Shown here: in pieces, positions 11,789-25,249 of the stretch | How positions within the stretch are numbered: the stretch's first letter is position 1 | Layout: the number at the start of each line of letters is the position of its first letter | Source of the DNA: Chaetorhynchus papuensis | Taxonomy: Eukaryota > Chordata > Aves > Passeriformes > Rhipiduridae | Direction: 5' to 3' | Assembly (NCBI GenBank): GCA_013396525.1 | Contig: VWYX01000400.1 | Location: 186,001-250,000, forward strand | DNA length: 64,000 nt | Made by a program: the position numbers and the translations under genes | Notes under the pieces: generated by a model | Told to the model about the DNA's origin: nothing | Seen by the model: the letters and a program-made list of their open reading frames with translations, nothing else | The model's database searches: none

Positions 11789-14700
11789 GACTGTTCTCTG
11801 CCAACTAGCCTCTGCCCAGGTGCATTTCCAAGCATGCTTAATAGAATATCTGTAGCTAAAAAAACAGTGTATTCTTGATGATTTAACTTTCAGGTCCTTT
11901 TTTTGGTTCGTTCTGTTGGCATAGATCATGCCATCATTTAGGTTCTGCCAGAATACGTAATATGGCAGCAAACCCTTTTTAGAGCTATAAAAAATCCAAG
12001 TAAGAAACTTTTTATGATATAGCAGCAACATTTACAGACATCCACTTTTATGTTTGAAGGCATCATCCTTTCTTTGTGTGACAGCAGGGAAGTACAGAAG
12101 TACTTTTTGAACTGACAATTAAAACTACCAGTAGCTATCGAGCAGGAATTAGAACAACAAATAAGTTTGTGTTAATTGAGTTGTTTGTTTATAAGAGCAC
12201 ACCTTAAGAGCACAATAAGCACCGCACAACATCTGGCCTTTCTAGCAGATTTGGCAATACTTAAGCCTTAAGAGTGCTTAGACAAAATAAATTTTTATTA
12301 GTAATATTAGGTACAATATCTATCTTGTACCTATTTATGTTTTGAGTCAGACAGACTTAATTCATTCCTTTGTTACCTTTCTTTCCTCACTTGCAAAATC
12401 TTTGTGAACATGTGGAAAATAAGACATAACTAAGAGAAAAATTTTCTTATGATAAGAAGGCAAGGGTTTTAACCTCTATATTTGGATGTCATAAACCTGA
12501 TTTCTTTGCTAAAACTTTTTCAGCATCTGCTGAAATTACTGAAAATGGACAAAATAACTTTTTTCCTCTAAATCAGTGACTACTGTGAGAGATGAGATTT
12601 TCCATTTTTAACCCTTGATTTTATGAGGAGAGAAACAGCAAAATAATTTTACAGTATGCATTTGCATGCCAGAATTCCATTTTAACAATAAGTTGAAGTG
12701 ATCTCAAATGATGGTGTCAAATGTCCATTGCATGCAAATGAAGAAACCAAAGCAATCATTAATGGAGGATAATTTGACCCTAAATTCTTTACTCAAAACC
12801 AAGAGGTTTCATAAGTTTTTATAAGTGTGTGGAGGTCCTCTAGTTCTTTTAAAAATGTATCTTTGTTCTAAGTATGATATAGAGATTCTGTATTTACAGA
12901 TAAAATACAACCTAATTCCTTGCTACTTTCTCCCTTCTGCATGTTCCACTTGCAAAATTTTTTCTTCCTGCTGTGAAACAATCTATCAAACTACATACAA
13001 ACTCCTTGTTCCAGCTAACCTAAATTCATCTTTTTTAATCTGAACATGGCATAATTTAGAATGGGATATTTCCCTTACTCACAATAAATTTTAATACTAC
13101 TTTCTTTCAGTTCAGTAGAGAGAAAAACATCTGTGACCAGAAGACACCTTTTCTTTTCAGTTATTGCTTCACTGAAAAGCTAATTGTGTGGGGAGAAAGA
13201 AAAGACATTACAAGTGCAATAAAACATTACAATACAGGAAAACAGTAGAACATATGAGACAACGCATTAGGGGCTGCAGTGACTGTATCTTTGGAAATAA
13301 ATACAATGGAAGAAAATACATTATTGCAAGTACTGAGAGGTCCAGTCTAGATTGGGATCTTAGACGATAATGATACGTAAACAAAAGAAAGTTCCTCTTT
13401 CCTGAAGCGGTTATGCTTTCTAAGTATTCAAATTTTTATTTCAGTTGTAATGGTTTCTAATGAGTTTATAGATTAAAAAAAATAAGACATTAAAGAAGTT
13501 GGTGTTAAATCTGAAGTTCAAATAACTGGATGTCATTAGCAAAAAAAAATCAGACTTTCAATTATCTCACAAATACAAATACAAGCACCTCAAATGCGTA
13601 CATATGCACAAATTTTTTACCCATTTCTTTTGGGGGAAAGAAGGCAGATTTAGTTTGAAGATAGCCACACAAATTTAGGCATTTTTTGTTATCTTTGAGA
13701 CAGAAGTTATTTTTTAAGCAATCTTTTATCTCATTATAAGCAATTATAACAACTCACCCCATATGGCAAGATGGACTTCTTCCTGACTTGGAATTGTATA
13801 CACTGACAAAAATAGGCACATTTTTGCTGTCCATTCTCAGCATTTCATAGCCATTCTTATGTACTCCAGTCTGTAAAGGAAAAAGGAAAACTTTTTGCTG
13901 ACTCAGTTCTAATCAAGTCTATTAGCTGACATCTTATCACTATAAAATGTTATCCAAAGTAATCATTTATTTTGCTGAATGTTCAAATAAAATTTTACTC
14001 AGTCTACAGAACTACTTTTCTCTTCTTTGGAAGGAAGAAATATAGAACATGCTGACATTTTAAGAAAAAAATAAAGTCCTTTAACCCTTTTATTCCAGAA
14101 TTTTACAGCCACAGGCTGCAGTGAGGGAAGGAGCAGTGAGAGTTTACTTTTGTAAAGTTGCATTCTCTTCTTTGACATGGAATGAGAACTAAAAGTTAGA
14201 TTTATCTAAGTTTCTTGTGACGTCTCCAGTTTTTTTTTTTGCTGAGGTTCTCTTCCTTGCATAAGGTAAATTGTGTACCTCAGCATTCATATGTTCAGAG
14301 TAAACTGCTTTCAGGCAAACACCTTTGGCTCTTCTAGCCAACCAGTAGCAAAGTTCCTACAGAAGTCATACTGCCAAAATACTGAATGTGCAATATCTAC
14401 ACAAACCTTACATACCTGGGGAAGTTATGCAGTTTATATCAGACTAAATTAAGAGTAATTAAAAAAAGCTATGTGTGTTTGTGATTCAGAAGAACATGCT
14501 GGGTGATAAACAAGGATGAAAAGATGGAGTAGATGACACTGATGAACGCATCTCAAAACTTTTTTTATCTTTTTCCATCTTTAGGTGGCTTTTTTTTTTT
14601 CCCTCTGGTATTTTTACCCCATGTGACAAATTATTTTGAGGCACCTTTTTTAAGTTGTTCTGTTTATAAATTTTTATTTACAAATTCAAACATAGAAGCT

Positions 14701-16048
14701 AAAAATTCTGCTGTTAAAACTTCCTGCACAAACACAACTCTCTTCTCTCTTATATATAAAATTATCAGTTATATGTGGCAAGTTTTTCTTCCTCTGCAGA
14801 ATCTTGCTTTATACTTTCCACAGGAAGCTGAAGAAAGCTGGAAGAATCTTGAAGAGTTAAGCAAGACAATTTCTACTTAAATATAGAAAAAAAAGTCAAC
14901 ATCTGTGGCATATCATCTATACACATTACCTCATAAGATTTGGAGGACTGAGCAGAATGCCTGGCAGCCCTATATAGCTGCAATATAGCTGAAGTATTCA
15001 ACAGGGGGCCTACAAAATCTAATATTCTGGTTAACAAGCACTAAAAATTAGCCCAACAGCAATTATGTTGGAGAAAAACATACCTTAAGGTCCACTTCTC
15101 CCAGTCATCTTATTCTGTATTGGGTATGGATTGCCAGAGAATCACATCCTTGATACTTATTTTGGAGTTTTACATGTAGGCCAATTGTCTCCCCATGTCC
15201 CATCTAGAGACAGGTGAGTGACAGTAATCTCTGTAGCCTTCTTTTTATTTTAGGACTTATTGGTAAGCTCTTGTGTTCATTTATTTCAAAGATTATTGCA
15301 CAATGAAAGGGGCTGAATTGGCCACCTCCCAAAGTCTTCGAGGACCGGCTGCAAACAGACAGACACAGGAACAGACCATTAGACAAACAGTGCTGGGGAA
15401 AACCATTGTCTTTAGACATTAATGTCCTGAGGATAAACAGTAGATTCAATGGTCTGAGTTTTAGCATGGATCGGCAAGAGTTGGCAGGACATCTGTTTAA
15501 AATTCTCTATACGTGTGAGTCATAAGTAAGTGATGGTATTCACTCACCTATACCCATCCCTCTTCTACTGTGTATTGGAAAAAAATATGGAAATCACGCA
15601 GCTTTTTACACCATTCTAAAAGCTCATAATTTTCCTCATATTTCCACTTTCTGACTGCTGCACATAAACTTGAATCAGGAAATCTATCGGAAAAATATTT
15701 CAGTAGTTACGGCAACTAATGTTAGAAAGCAAGGGTTGGGTAAAGTGCATGTGTTGCATCATAACAGATTTCAATTGATACTTAATCCTAGACAAATTGC
15801 ATTGCTGTTTAACTGAATACCAATTTAATGTTTTGCTTTAATTTCTTTAAACTGAGTTGATATGTAATATCATTTTGTTTACTAAAAAGGAATCTCAGAT
15901 TTAGTGCACAGTCACAAGGAAATACTGCGCCATATTAATATAGTTCATTGTAGCATCGGAATTGCCATTTTAAGACATTGGGGGAAAAAATCCTTCAGTT
16001 CTATAAATTGTCGACATTAATATTTAAGAAACATAGACATCAACTCAT
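11789..16048. other. Unique AT-rich sequence with an inverted octamer pair
   Basis: No gene or interspersed repeat is recognised. The ORF of 115 codons at 14533-14880 starts in a T-rich stretch and has no recognisable domain. The inverted motif pair at 12658-12740 is listed separately. Confidence 0.5.
12658..12740. promoter_or_regulatory. Inverted pair of octamer motifs, 60 bases apart
   Basis: CATTTGCATGC (12659-12669) and its exact reverse complement GCATGCAAATG (12730-12740) face each other. Each contains the full octamer ATTTGCAT/ATGCAAAT. An 11-base exact inverted repeat centred on a known factor site suggests a regulatory module or a weak hairpin. Nothing else in the sequence confirms function. 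Confidence 0.35.
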
Positions 16049-16105
16049 TGGAATCATAAAATCCTTGATTAAGAGGTCAGACCATCAAGTCAAACCACTC
16101 ATAAG
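16049..16105 (-). mobile_element. Possible CR1 3'-end remnant
   Basis: GAATCATAAAATCC followed by GGTCAGACCATCAAGTCAAACC resembles the reverse complement of a CR1 terminus (GAATCATAGAATC...GACCATCAAG...AGTCCAACC). Only about 55 bases can be aligned by eye and divergence is high. Confidence 0.35.
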
Positions 16106-17108
16106 GGAGGTTAAATATAACTGAATGTTCCTACTCGACTGTATTGAATCTGTCGTTTAAAATAATCCAGGAAATAAATTCTTCTTAATAATATTTTTGT
16201 ATCTATTAATAGGAGTAAGTTGAGCAGAAATTAAAAATATTTAATAGTCACTGGATTCCACACCGCATGGAGAACCCTGATTAACCCAGAGAGTCTGATC
16301 TACGCAATTTTCTGTTATTAGCATATTCTGTCAGAAAAGACATTGAAAGTTCTAATTTTCTGTATTTCATCAAAGGAGGCTTGCAGAAAAAAAAAATTAG
16401 GAATATTTACATTTATTTCTAAGTCTCTAATACTCTTACTGCTCTATGATAAAGTCACATTAGATAGGATTAATCTGAGCAGCTGTTGATTTATCCTAAA
16501 ACTGATGTCTTACATAGGTCAGATGAATCATATCACTAAGTGATTAACTGTCTGCAGTAAAAGGGAAGCTTAGGATAACTACCTCATATGTAGAAAGCTG
16601 CATTGTAAATGTTGAACGTTAAGTGAAAGTAATCCTGTCTTGTGGCTTCAAAATACAGGACTCAAGCACTCGATTACCGGTTTCATAACTAGATTAAAAA
16701 GATAAGTGTTGTGCAGCCAGTGTAAGTATGAGCACAGGCAAAATTTACTGAGCTCAAATGAAGTAGAGGTTACTGGCATTACTTTTTTTTTTTTTTTAGT
16801 GACCACTGAGAACTCCTGCTAGTGCTGGCAGCCTTTTCAGCAATCAGTGAAATGGTAATTCCCATGAGGAGACATAACTATGAGTAAGCTAATTTTCAGT
16901 CTACAGAGACTACATACGGGTTGATCTTTTTCTGCCTGAGTAGCCATTTGACAGGTTGTGAAACGGGAGCTGAGTACTGTTGAAGCTGAGAATAGTTGTC
17001 CCTGAGAAAAGGTGTAAGTGGCAGTAGAAATATGAGAAAATCGAAAATAATCTTATTGTCATTGAGAAGGAAAAATATCCCAAATAAACCACTCAAATAC
17101 TCAAAACT
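16106..17108. other. Unique AT-rich sequence, nothing recognised
   Basis: A T-run lies near 16783-16797. The two overlapping minus-strand frames at 16896-17096 are short and unlike any known protein. Confidence 0.5.
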
Positions 17109-17368
17109 ATTGCTGAAAACACCATTTTTTGTATTTGCCTGATTTTTAACAGCAGATGTATAATCTGCTGAGGATCAGACACCATTCAGCATCTATATCT
17201 GAGCTAGAAATCTGTTGAGTTTTATGTCATTGAGTAGCATATGGCTGTTCTCTGTTTACTTGTCTTTATGAAGGTACAAATAGAACTCTTTCCAATAATC
17301 AAAACAACAAAACCTGCCCAACATCTGGGTGGGGCAGCAGGAGAACAATAAGCACAAAGTAAGCACTG
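17109..17368. repeat. 260-bp duplicated segment, copy 1
   Basis: From ATTGCTGAAAACACC to AAGTAAGCACTG this is almost identical to 25250-25511, in the same orientation. By eye there are about six substitutions and one 2-base indel (about 97% identity), and similarity ends abruptly on both sides. It has no terminal inverted repeats, no poly(A) tail and no resemblance to CR1 or the LTRs here. It may be a local segmental duplication or two copies of an unrecognised dispersed repeat. The ORF beginning MGQQENNKHKVST comes from its right end. Confidence 0.93.
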
Positions 17369-19559
17369 TTTTCTGCGGTTCTATGAAAATATGCCTTCAA
17401 TGCATCCAGCTGTACAAGTTAGAGAGGCACAGCATGAAAATTTTCATCACTGATGTTTTCTTTGGATTCAAAAATGGGAGGCACAGAGGCCTTATCTATC
17501 TTCAGTCATCGTTCTCACATGTGTTTACTCCCAAGTGAGATCTGCTTCAATAAAAGTAAATTACCAGTATCTTTTTCCCCTGGAGAGCTTTTGAAGAGGA
17601 AGAAACTTTGTACAAAATACTTTTTATCAAAAACTGATGACACTTTCTCTTCTGGTTGTGTACACTGCAGCTCCCAGTAAAATGAAAGTGAATAACCTTA
17701 TAAGTTGCTGCATATTAGCAGGAGAATGACCTGCTAAACTTATTTATTCTTGATGTATAGACAAAAACACCTTAATTCAAAATGCTCTTGATGAGTTGTA
17801 AGCTATAGCTCTCTACCTTATTTTAGTTGATGTTTTTTTGTGTTTAACTTGAACAAACAGACAGGCAGGTGATTCATCTTTGCTTCTGTCAATTTAACAT
17901 TCCATGTCCTCAGTCCACATTAGAATTACACTGAAAAGAGCCCTACAAAGAATTTTTATGAACACTCTATACACATTTTATGTACATGCCAAAAGAAAAA
18001 AGTATCTAGTTGAAGCATTATGCCAGATCTTGATAACAGTAAGTTCACTGATACCTGTATTGTTATAGATGCATAAAAGGCATGATGCAGTTTCAGATTA
18101 ATCTACTTCAAATATTTAGACAACTAGCCTGGAATAAATTTACACTTTCAAACATGATTTCTGCATTTTGTGTATGATCATCCCTCACTGTGCATACAAT
18201 TTAAAATAGAAGAATTCAGTAGTTTGGTTTTGGCCTTGACATTTAGCCTTGCAAAAAAAAGGCTAGTTTGAGATTATTCTGATTATGATTATTTAATGAT
18301 TGGGACTAGTTTCAGCACAGACTGGGAAATAGCAAGTATTTCTTTCATAAGAAGACAGAATAATCTCTTGGTAACTTCAGAATATATTTTATTGGCTGTT
18401 CAGCATTGATGACCAAGAATAATAGCCTTCAACTGTTCATCTACATTTCTGATTATTAAATTTTAAACAGTCTGACAGTATGAGACATAAAGAATTAATA
18501 TAATTCTTTATCACTGCTGCAAAAAATGGAGATTTTTCTTCCTCTGTTGTATTCATCCAAATTAGAAGTGCAAAGTTTTTTCTAGTGTGGAATGATGCAA
18601 GCCACTCTCAGATTTTGCATTATGTGATATCAAGTACCTCTGAAGGTGAATGATGCTCCCTTTTGCCATCAAACTACTTTCCAAAACCAGCATGTTTTCC
18701 ATCCATGAATATAAAAGCAGTTATTAATTTGTGCCATTATCCTTAGAGATTATTGAAGTTATTATTATCTTATTATTAAATGACATAGTTCATGCTTCCC
18801 ACACCCTTTCAAACATAACCTCATAGTATAACCTGCACCAAGAAGTCTCTGTTTGGAAACTATTATTTGGTAGATAAGTCTGGCAGATTACCAAAACCAA
18901 TCAAGCTTCTCCTTTTCAGATAAGGTCTTTGAAAAGAAGGTGCAGGAGGCAACGGCCATAGCACAACACTATTGTATAAATTATGGAATTTTTTGATTGA
19001 ATGCAGAATGACAAATTGTGATGTGTAGATGAGGAAGACTGTACTCATGCACATCTTCCACATTAATAAGGAACCTGTGCCCAGTAATAATCATAAATAT
19101 TTAAGACTGGTAATTGACCTCACAGATTTTGCATGTGTGAGGTGTCACTCACTCTTCAACCCATTTGCACACTTCATCTATAAGGAATAGCATTTGAGCA
19201 TACTGTATGTTAAATTATGTCAATACATCAATCCAACACCATGTCCTATTAGTGATAAATAATTACATATCCAAACACAAGAGTGGCTAACATGTCTATA
19301 CAAAGGAAGGGTAGAAGTCAGTTATATTTTATACAGATATAGAGGTGATGTGATTTTGGACAAGCAGCCAGATTTGAGAACACTCCCTTTCTTAGAAGGA
19401 ACTTGAGGAATTGTTTCAATGTTTTTCTAATTGAATCCGCAAAAAGGGACTGTAAAATGAAGATAAAATAATATTACATTGGATTGATATTTCACACACA
19501 TGCAGTGACTCGCAGTTCATTCATGCCCATGTGAAAGAGTAGTAGGGGGTAGTAGTGTC
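17369..19559. other. Unique AT-rich sequence, nothing recognised
   Basis: ORFs of 66-75 codons with no recognisable domain. No interspersed repeat seen. Confidence 0.5.
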
Positions 19560-20095
19560 TGCCCTTGCCTATTTGTGGCACCCTCTCAGCAACATCTCAG
19601 ACTTGGTTCCCAGATGACAGCATAACTCATGTGACTCCCTGTCAGGCTGGCAGGTGGATTCTACAGTATGTCTTAATAGATGTTTATCCACTTCGAGAAC
19701 TCATCGTTTCTTGTTATAGTATCCACTGTGTGCTGCTAGTAGTGTTTCTCCTTGCAGACCTTGCTTGTGGGTGTCTACAGCTGTGCACAGCAGTGTCCTT
19801 CCTTACCTGTTCTGTCTGCGTGGAAGCATCAGACATCTTATGGGCTTTCTCCGTAGAAACCCCAGTTTTAACTCTGAGGCAAGAATCCACCGTTATGGAA
19901 GAGACCTAGAGCACTTCCCTGGGATGTGGACCTACACGCAGGATGCAAGGCCTTCCCCACACACCTTCTTTTACAAACTGCCACAACATGCCCTGGCTGG
20001 TGCACCACACTCTGTTTGCCCACTCTGCTGGCAGCACTCCTGGGTCTGATACTCCCTTGGGCCATTTAAATGTGCTGCACTTGCTCATGAAGAGT
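19560..20095. other. GC-richer island of unknown nature
   Basis: The base composition changes from the AT-rich surroundings to a balanced, locally GC-rich sequence with several overlapping ORFs (114 and 94 codons plus, 65 and 60 minus). Overlapping long frames on both strands usually reflect composition, not coding. I recognise no protein family in any of them. It may be the body of an unrecognised retroelement whose LTR is the next feature, or a decayed gene fragment. Confidence 0.4.
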
Positions 20096-20706
20096 TGCTA
20101 GCTCCTGATGGGGTCTCTGCCCTTGGTCACGTTTCCCTGGCTTCAGAAACCCTCCTGTAACCCTCAATCTTTCACTAAGCCATAGAACTCACCACTGCCA
20201 CCACTGCATGCCTTGCTGCGAGAGACTGGAAGGATTGTTGGTTCCATATATTTTTTGTGTGTGTGGTAGAAGGGACAGGTCAGGCCTTGCTCTGGTGAGG
20301 CGATGCCCAGCTCTGCACACCCCACCCCCCCAGCCTGTATCCCAGCCCCACAGTGGCTGCCAATCCCTGGCATAGCAGAGGCAATGGTCCACACCTGCCT
20401 CTGGAGCCCCTAACCCAGCTCCTGAGTGGCCACCAGACAGGAAGTCCCACCTGGGGGAAGGACCCAGGAAGCCCAAGGGGTATTTAAAACAGAACACGAG
20501 GCAGGCACCTCTTGTCTTGACCCTACTTCCTCTTGGGATTTCTATCAGTTGAACACTGGACTCTACCTCCTCTTGGAATCTCTATCAGCTGAACACTGCT
20601 GGAACCAGGAGTGGTAGTTATGTTGTTAAGTTGTCAGTAAAGTTCTTTTTGTTGTCTTGACCTCTTGAGACTATCTTGTTGGTATTTCTCCAATGCATCT
20701 AGCTCA
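20096..20706 (+). mobile_element. Possible LTR with TATA-like box and 40-bp tandem repeat
   Basis: TGCTAGCTCCTG...ATCTAGCTCA gives TG...CA ends flanked by GAGT on both sides (20092-20095 and 20707-20710). Inside, GGGGTATTTAAAAC near 20477 is a good TATA-like box. It is followed by a tandem repeat and, about 160 bases on, by GTCAGTAAAGTTC, which could hold a weak poly(A) signal. This is the order expected of an LTR on the plus strand. A 4-base duplication can occur by chance and the ends were chosen to fit it, so the boundaries are tentative. Minus-strand ORFs of 76 and 102 codons here are unrecognised. Confidence 0.42.
20521..20600. repeat. Tandem repeat, two 40-bp units
   Basis: Units 20521-20560 and 20561-20600 match at about 33 of 40 positions. 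Both contain a CTACNTCCTCTTGG core and a TCTATCAG.TGAACACTG core. It lies just downstream of the TATA-like box, where an LTR would have its R/U5 region. Confidence 0.85.
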
Positions 20707-23700
20707 GAGTATATGAACAACCATAAGCCCTTAAAAGTCTCATTGAATAAGTTGTTTGGGGCCTTACACCTGACAATTGAAAGATGTAATACCAAATTGG
20801 TACAAATGACTGCACACAATTATGATCGAGTTTTCTTGAGAAACAATCGCAAAAGAGCAATTTCGGCATGATTTAGTGGCCTGCTATGTTGCCATGTATA
20901 AATATGTCTTGTTTCCCCACATGAAGATTTGATAATTTATTCATAAGTGGCTTTGGGTGAACTGGTTCCTGAGCACACTCTGCCTGTCCTAATTTTACCT
21001 GTCAGCTATGTAATGTATCCAATAGATTGAGGGGATGACAGAAACTCCTGGAAAACTGAGCTAAGGACATACGGCTCACGTAATCATTGTCCAGTAAATT
21101 GCCTCCATAATTTTCTATCCTCTTGAATTGTCTTTTTTCTTTTTTTTTTTTTTTCTTTTCTTGCTGTTGTGGGTTCTGACTCCCCTAATGTTTTAGATTA
21201 TTAGCATTTAGAGAAGCAGGTGTAGAAAGATCGTAACATCAAACTTTTTGTAATGAATTACAGGTAGAATTTATCTCCATTGTTAGGCCCAACAGACTGT
21301 TAATAACCACACAAGACAGTGCTCACATGAAGCAGAAGGAAAGTTCTAGCAGTCAGGAAACTAATGTCTCAAATTCACTTCCAAAGTCAAGCCACATAAG
21401 TCTGTATTTTCAAGACAGTTGGTTTCAGAGGGCCATTGTTTAAGTTTTGCAATCTGAAACAATTTAAGGAGGTGTCCACATCATGTGTCTCACAATATTC
21501 AACTATCCAGCTTTGGTAAGTTTAGAAGATTGTTTTCAGTGAGGGGGAACAAGTTGGTAAGAAAGTCAGATGTTTGACCTTAGAAAACCCTTGTAGATTT
21601 CTCCTGTCTCAAGGCATTTTGTTGGACTGATTATTAAATTAGTATTTCCAGAGAAGTTTAAGACATGTAAATACTCAAGTAAATAAGGATAAAATGTGCT
21701 AAGCCAAGCATCAAAGTATTAAGGTAAAAAAACTTGAGACCTGTTTCTTGAAATCTAGGTTATAATACACTGTGGTTATCCAATCTGTATAAGCTAGAGT
21801 GAACTTTTTTGCCTCTGTCAAAATTCCCATGTAAATAGCATTATTTAAGTGCAAAGTGTAATTGCAGCAATAAGTGGAAGAGAGAGAAATAGAAAAAGTA
21901 TCTAAAGGTTAACCGATAATAGTGAGAAATATGTATACATTTCATTAAAAGGTAATTACATTTAAAGGAGAGAACTTTAGGATATTTAATTAGTTCTGCA
22001 ATAGAACAATTATAATGAAAAAACATGTGTAGGGACAACAAAAATGAATCTTTTCCGAAATGTATTTAATGACACACAAAACAAATGGAATACAGAATAT
22101 AATTAATACAAATGATATAAAGCTGACTTTTTTTTTTTTTAAATAATTATTCACATTTAGAAAAGGTTGGCCATATTAATGGGAGTAGAAGTATTACTGC
22201 AATCTGAACAGGACCATAGCTCAGAAGCCCTCTAAGAGTATGTATGAATACTAAGAATTATTTAAAAGGCACAAAGTTACCCTTCACATTTTAAAACACA
22301 AATGTAAATAAATTCCTAAAGTGGACTGGCATAATGATAAATGCATGGGGTTGAATAGAAATTTCTGGCTTTATGATTTTCGGAGCTTTGTGATCTTCAC
22401 CTCTTCTGTCTAGTACAGAAAGGAGAATAAGGATTGCAAAGCATCGAAAGACTCCCCTTCCCTTTCCAAGAGGTAGCCCTGAACAGTATTTTTAGCTCCT
22501 CTGTTTTTTACACCTTTACCTGTCCAAGTAATTTGTGTACTTCTGTTGGCATGGAATTCAAGTTATAAGAGTGCTATAAGGATGGAATTCAAGGTTGCCT
22601 TACAGCTATAACTGTTTTTGGGCTGGGTATGAAGGGTATTTTTGTATGTACTCACAGTGCTCTTACAAACTCTCTGGCTAGTCTCTGCATCGATGAGACA
22701 ATGAACTGGTTTGAAACAGCAGGCTGACTTGAAACAAAATCAAACTCCTAGCCCCTGTCAAACAAAGCATTTGATTAACTGCTGTAGAAAGTGGGAGTTT
22801 TGGGCAGTCACAGACATTTCCCAGGCCATGCAGAGACCAGTTGGTAGATCCCATTTGTGCACTTAATTGTGTTGGTCGTCCTGGGTGGGAAACCTGGCAG
22901 TATCAGAGACCTGACGTAGAATTGACAAAAATGTATAAATAATATAAAATAACTGTTTCTGCTTAGGCAGGTTTGGTCACATAGCAGCACACTGCACATA
23001 GCAAAGACAGATAACAGATGTTTTGTACACAGATTAAGATTACAATGAGGAGGATCGTGCATTTTCTGAAGTGGTCGCTTAGGGCTATCAAACATCTTGA
23101 GTATAAGAACTCATCAGAACAGTTTGAAAGTCTCGGATGATTCAGATGAAGATATTGTTGAAAGGGGCCTTGCAACAGGCTCCCATCAACAACCAAATAG
23201 CAACCAGCTACTCACTTCAGTGGATTTGATTCCTCACAAGAGTTTTTCCCTATTCAAAGATGCCAAAAAAAAAAAAACAACCCAAAAAAATTAAACAAGT
23301 TCTGTCTGTGAAGAGTGTTGCAGGACCTTACAAGGAATGTGCTGTTCTTGCCGAATGCTATTTCTAACATTGAGAAAAGGGAAGCAAAAAAACCCCCATT
23401 TGTATATAACACTACAACAAACAAAACACTCAGGATGACATACTACATCTTCTACCCTGATAGCCTCTAGTTAAGAGTGGAAATCAGCACAAGTTCAAGG
23501 AAAAAATGATTTACAACTCCCCTGAAAAGATCAAGTGCAATCAAGAAAGGTTTATTCAAACTGCAGTTCTAGTTACAAACTTCTTTAATTCTCCAAGTCC
23601 TCGGTTTCTACAAAACTTACAGAACAAGCTGAAACATTGAGTTTAGTAGATTGATGATAGGTAGATAGACAGGTGGATTAATTATTTATGTTGCTGAATG

Positions 23701-24386
23701 GAGGTCAGATCTCTACTTTCATCTTTTGGATCTGGCTGCATATTTAATATTCTTATTAGAAAGATGGCTGGAATGCCTGATGTTAATGTTCCCAATTGTT
23801 GATAGATTATGGTCCCTAGAAGGCCCCCAATGTCTCTTCTACCTGAATTATTTATAGCTCACTAATTATTTAGACCCTGCTTATTTTAAAGCACAGGAAT
23901 TATCTACATACTAATTAAAACTGTCAGAAAGTTTTAATACTATTTAAAACAAAACAATGTCAGTGCTGAGATTGAGTACACAGTAAGAATTTGTCTTTTC
24001 TTGGTATTAGAGTGTCCTAAGCTTCAAATGGAAGTATTCTTTTGGAAATCTGGGGTAGAATTCCTTTGACCTTTGTATTCCTTTGTAAATACCTGTATGA
24101 CAGATAGTTTGACCTACTAATCTTGACATCTTTTGTAATAAATGGAGACAAATTAGTACTCACAGGACGTGATTAATTCTGAGTCAGAAGTCTAAAACTG
24201 ACTAGAGAAAGGCACTGCCTAAACATGCTAATTTCTTCCTTTATGACAAAGGAAGCATAGGATGGCAAGTCACACGTGGCCATCTGCCTTCTGGATAGCT
24301 GAAGTTATGAAGACTGCTGTCTACAGGGTCCTGCAGGGTCTATTTTTGTACAGACTCCGATTGCAGGATGAGATCCTTTAGCTTCT
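20707..24386. other. Unique AT-rich sequence, no gene recognised
   Basis: Contains T-rich homopolymer tracts near 21130-21155 and 22128-22140. The ORFs at 22808-23095 and 22963-23196 (minus, 95 and 77 codons) carry no recognised motif. Confidence 0.5.
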
Positions 24387-24552
24387 TTATTTGTTTTGGG
24401 GAGTTTTTGGGGTGTTTCTTGTTTTGGTTTTTGTTTTGATTTTGTTTATTGCATTTTTTTGTTTGTTTGTGTTTTGGGGTTTATTGTTTTTTTGTTGTTG
24501 TTGCTTTTTTGGTTTTTGTTTGTTTGTTTTTATTTGTTTTTTTCCTTTTTTT
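24387..24552. repeat. Strand-asymmetric T/G-rich low-complexity block
   Basis: About 165 bases made almost only of T and G on the plus strand (TTTG, GGGG and TTGTTG words), nearly free of A and C. The 86-codon frame through it, rich in F, L, C and V, is an artefact. Confidence 0.9.
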
Positions 24553-25249
24553 AAAGGAAATATCAGACTACCAGAGCTTTTTTATTTGAAAATACTCTTT
24601 GAAAAAAGGAATCATACTACTGATGGTCCATGTGACTACATGAAATTCTGAATGCAGTTTTGCATCGTTATCTACTACTGTATAATTATCAATATCACTT
24701 CATTAGAAAGTCTCTGCAAATGAGATAAAAGCAGGAATTTTGAAAGATGTACTGTAGGTTTGAAAATGTTCCAACTGCAATTAATGGTGTTTTTCTCACT
24801 GAAGGTTGTAGGTACAAAACCAGGACAAATGCTGAGGGCCATACAAATCTTTCATTGAGTTAAAGACAGGTTGGATGTACAAGATCAGATTTGGTCCGAT
24901 AGGGATGAACATAGAAATGTTTATCTTTCAGCCAGTTTGCAGTTTAGGGCAATTTGTAATACCAACCAAAATGCTTGAAGTATGCTCATGTTTTCAAGAA
25001 TGGTGCTCACCAGGCCTAGGCACTGAATAGATGTCCTACTTGCTGTGTTCAAAGAACAGGTAAGAGCAGAAGACAGCTTTTCAGAAAGTTAGACAATCTA
25101 GACTGTGGAAGGATTTAGTTTTATCTGCTTGAAACTCATAACCATAAATCATATTGTGAAATTCAGCACATAGGACTTGTGGTTTTATGGTTAAATAGGA
25201 TTGAGTGGGGGTTTTTTCCAAACGTCAGTAGTTACGAAAGACAAAAAAT
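24553..25249. other. Unique AT-rich sequence, nothing recognised
   Basis: No ORF of interest and no repeat recognised between the T/G block and duplicated copy 2. Confidence 0.5.

Noticed and set aside
14533..14880. 115-codon frame
   Set aside because: Starts in T-rich low-complexity sequence (strings of Phe) and shows no domain.
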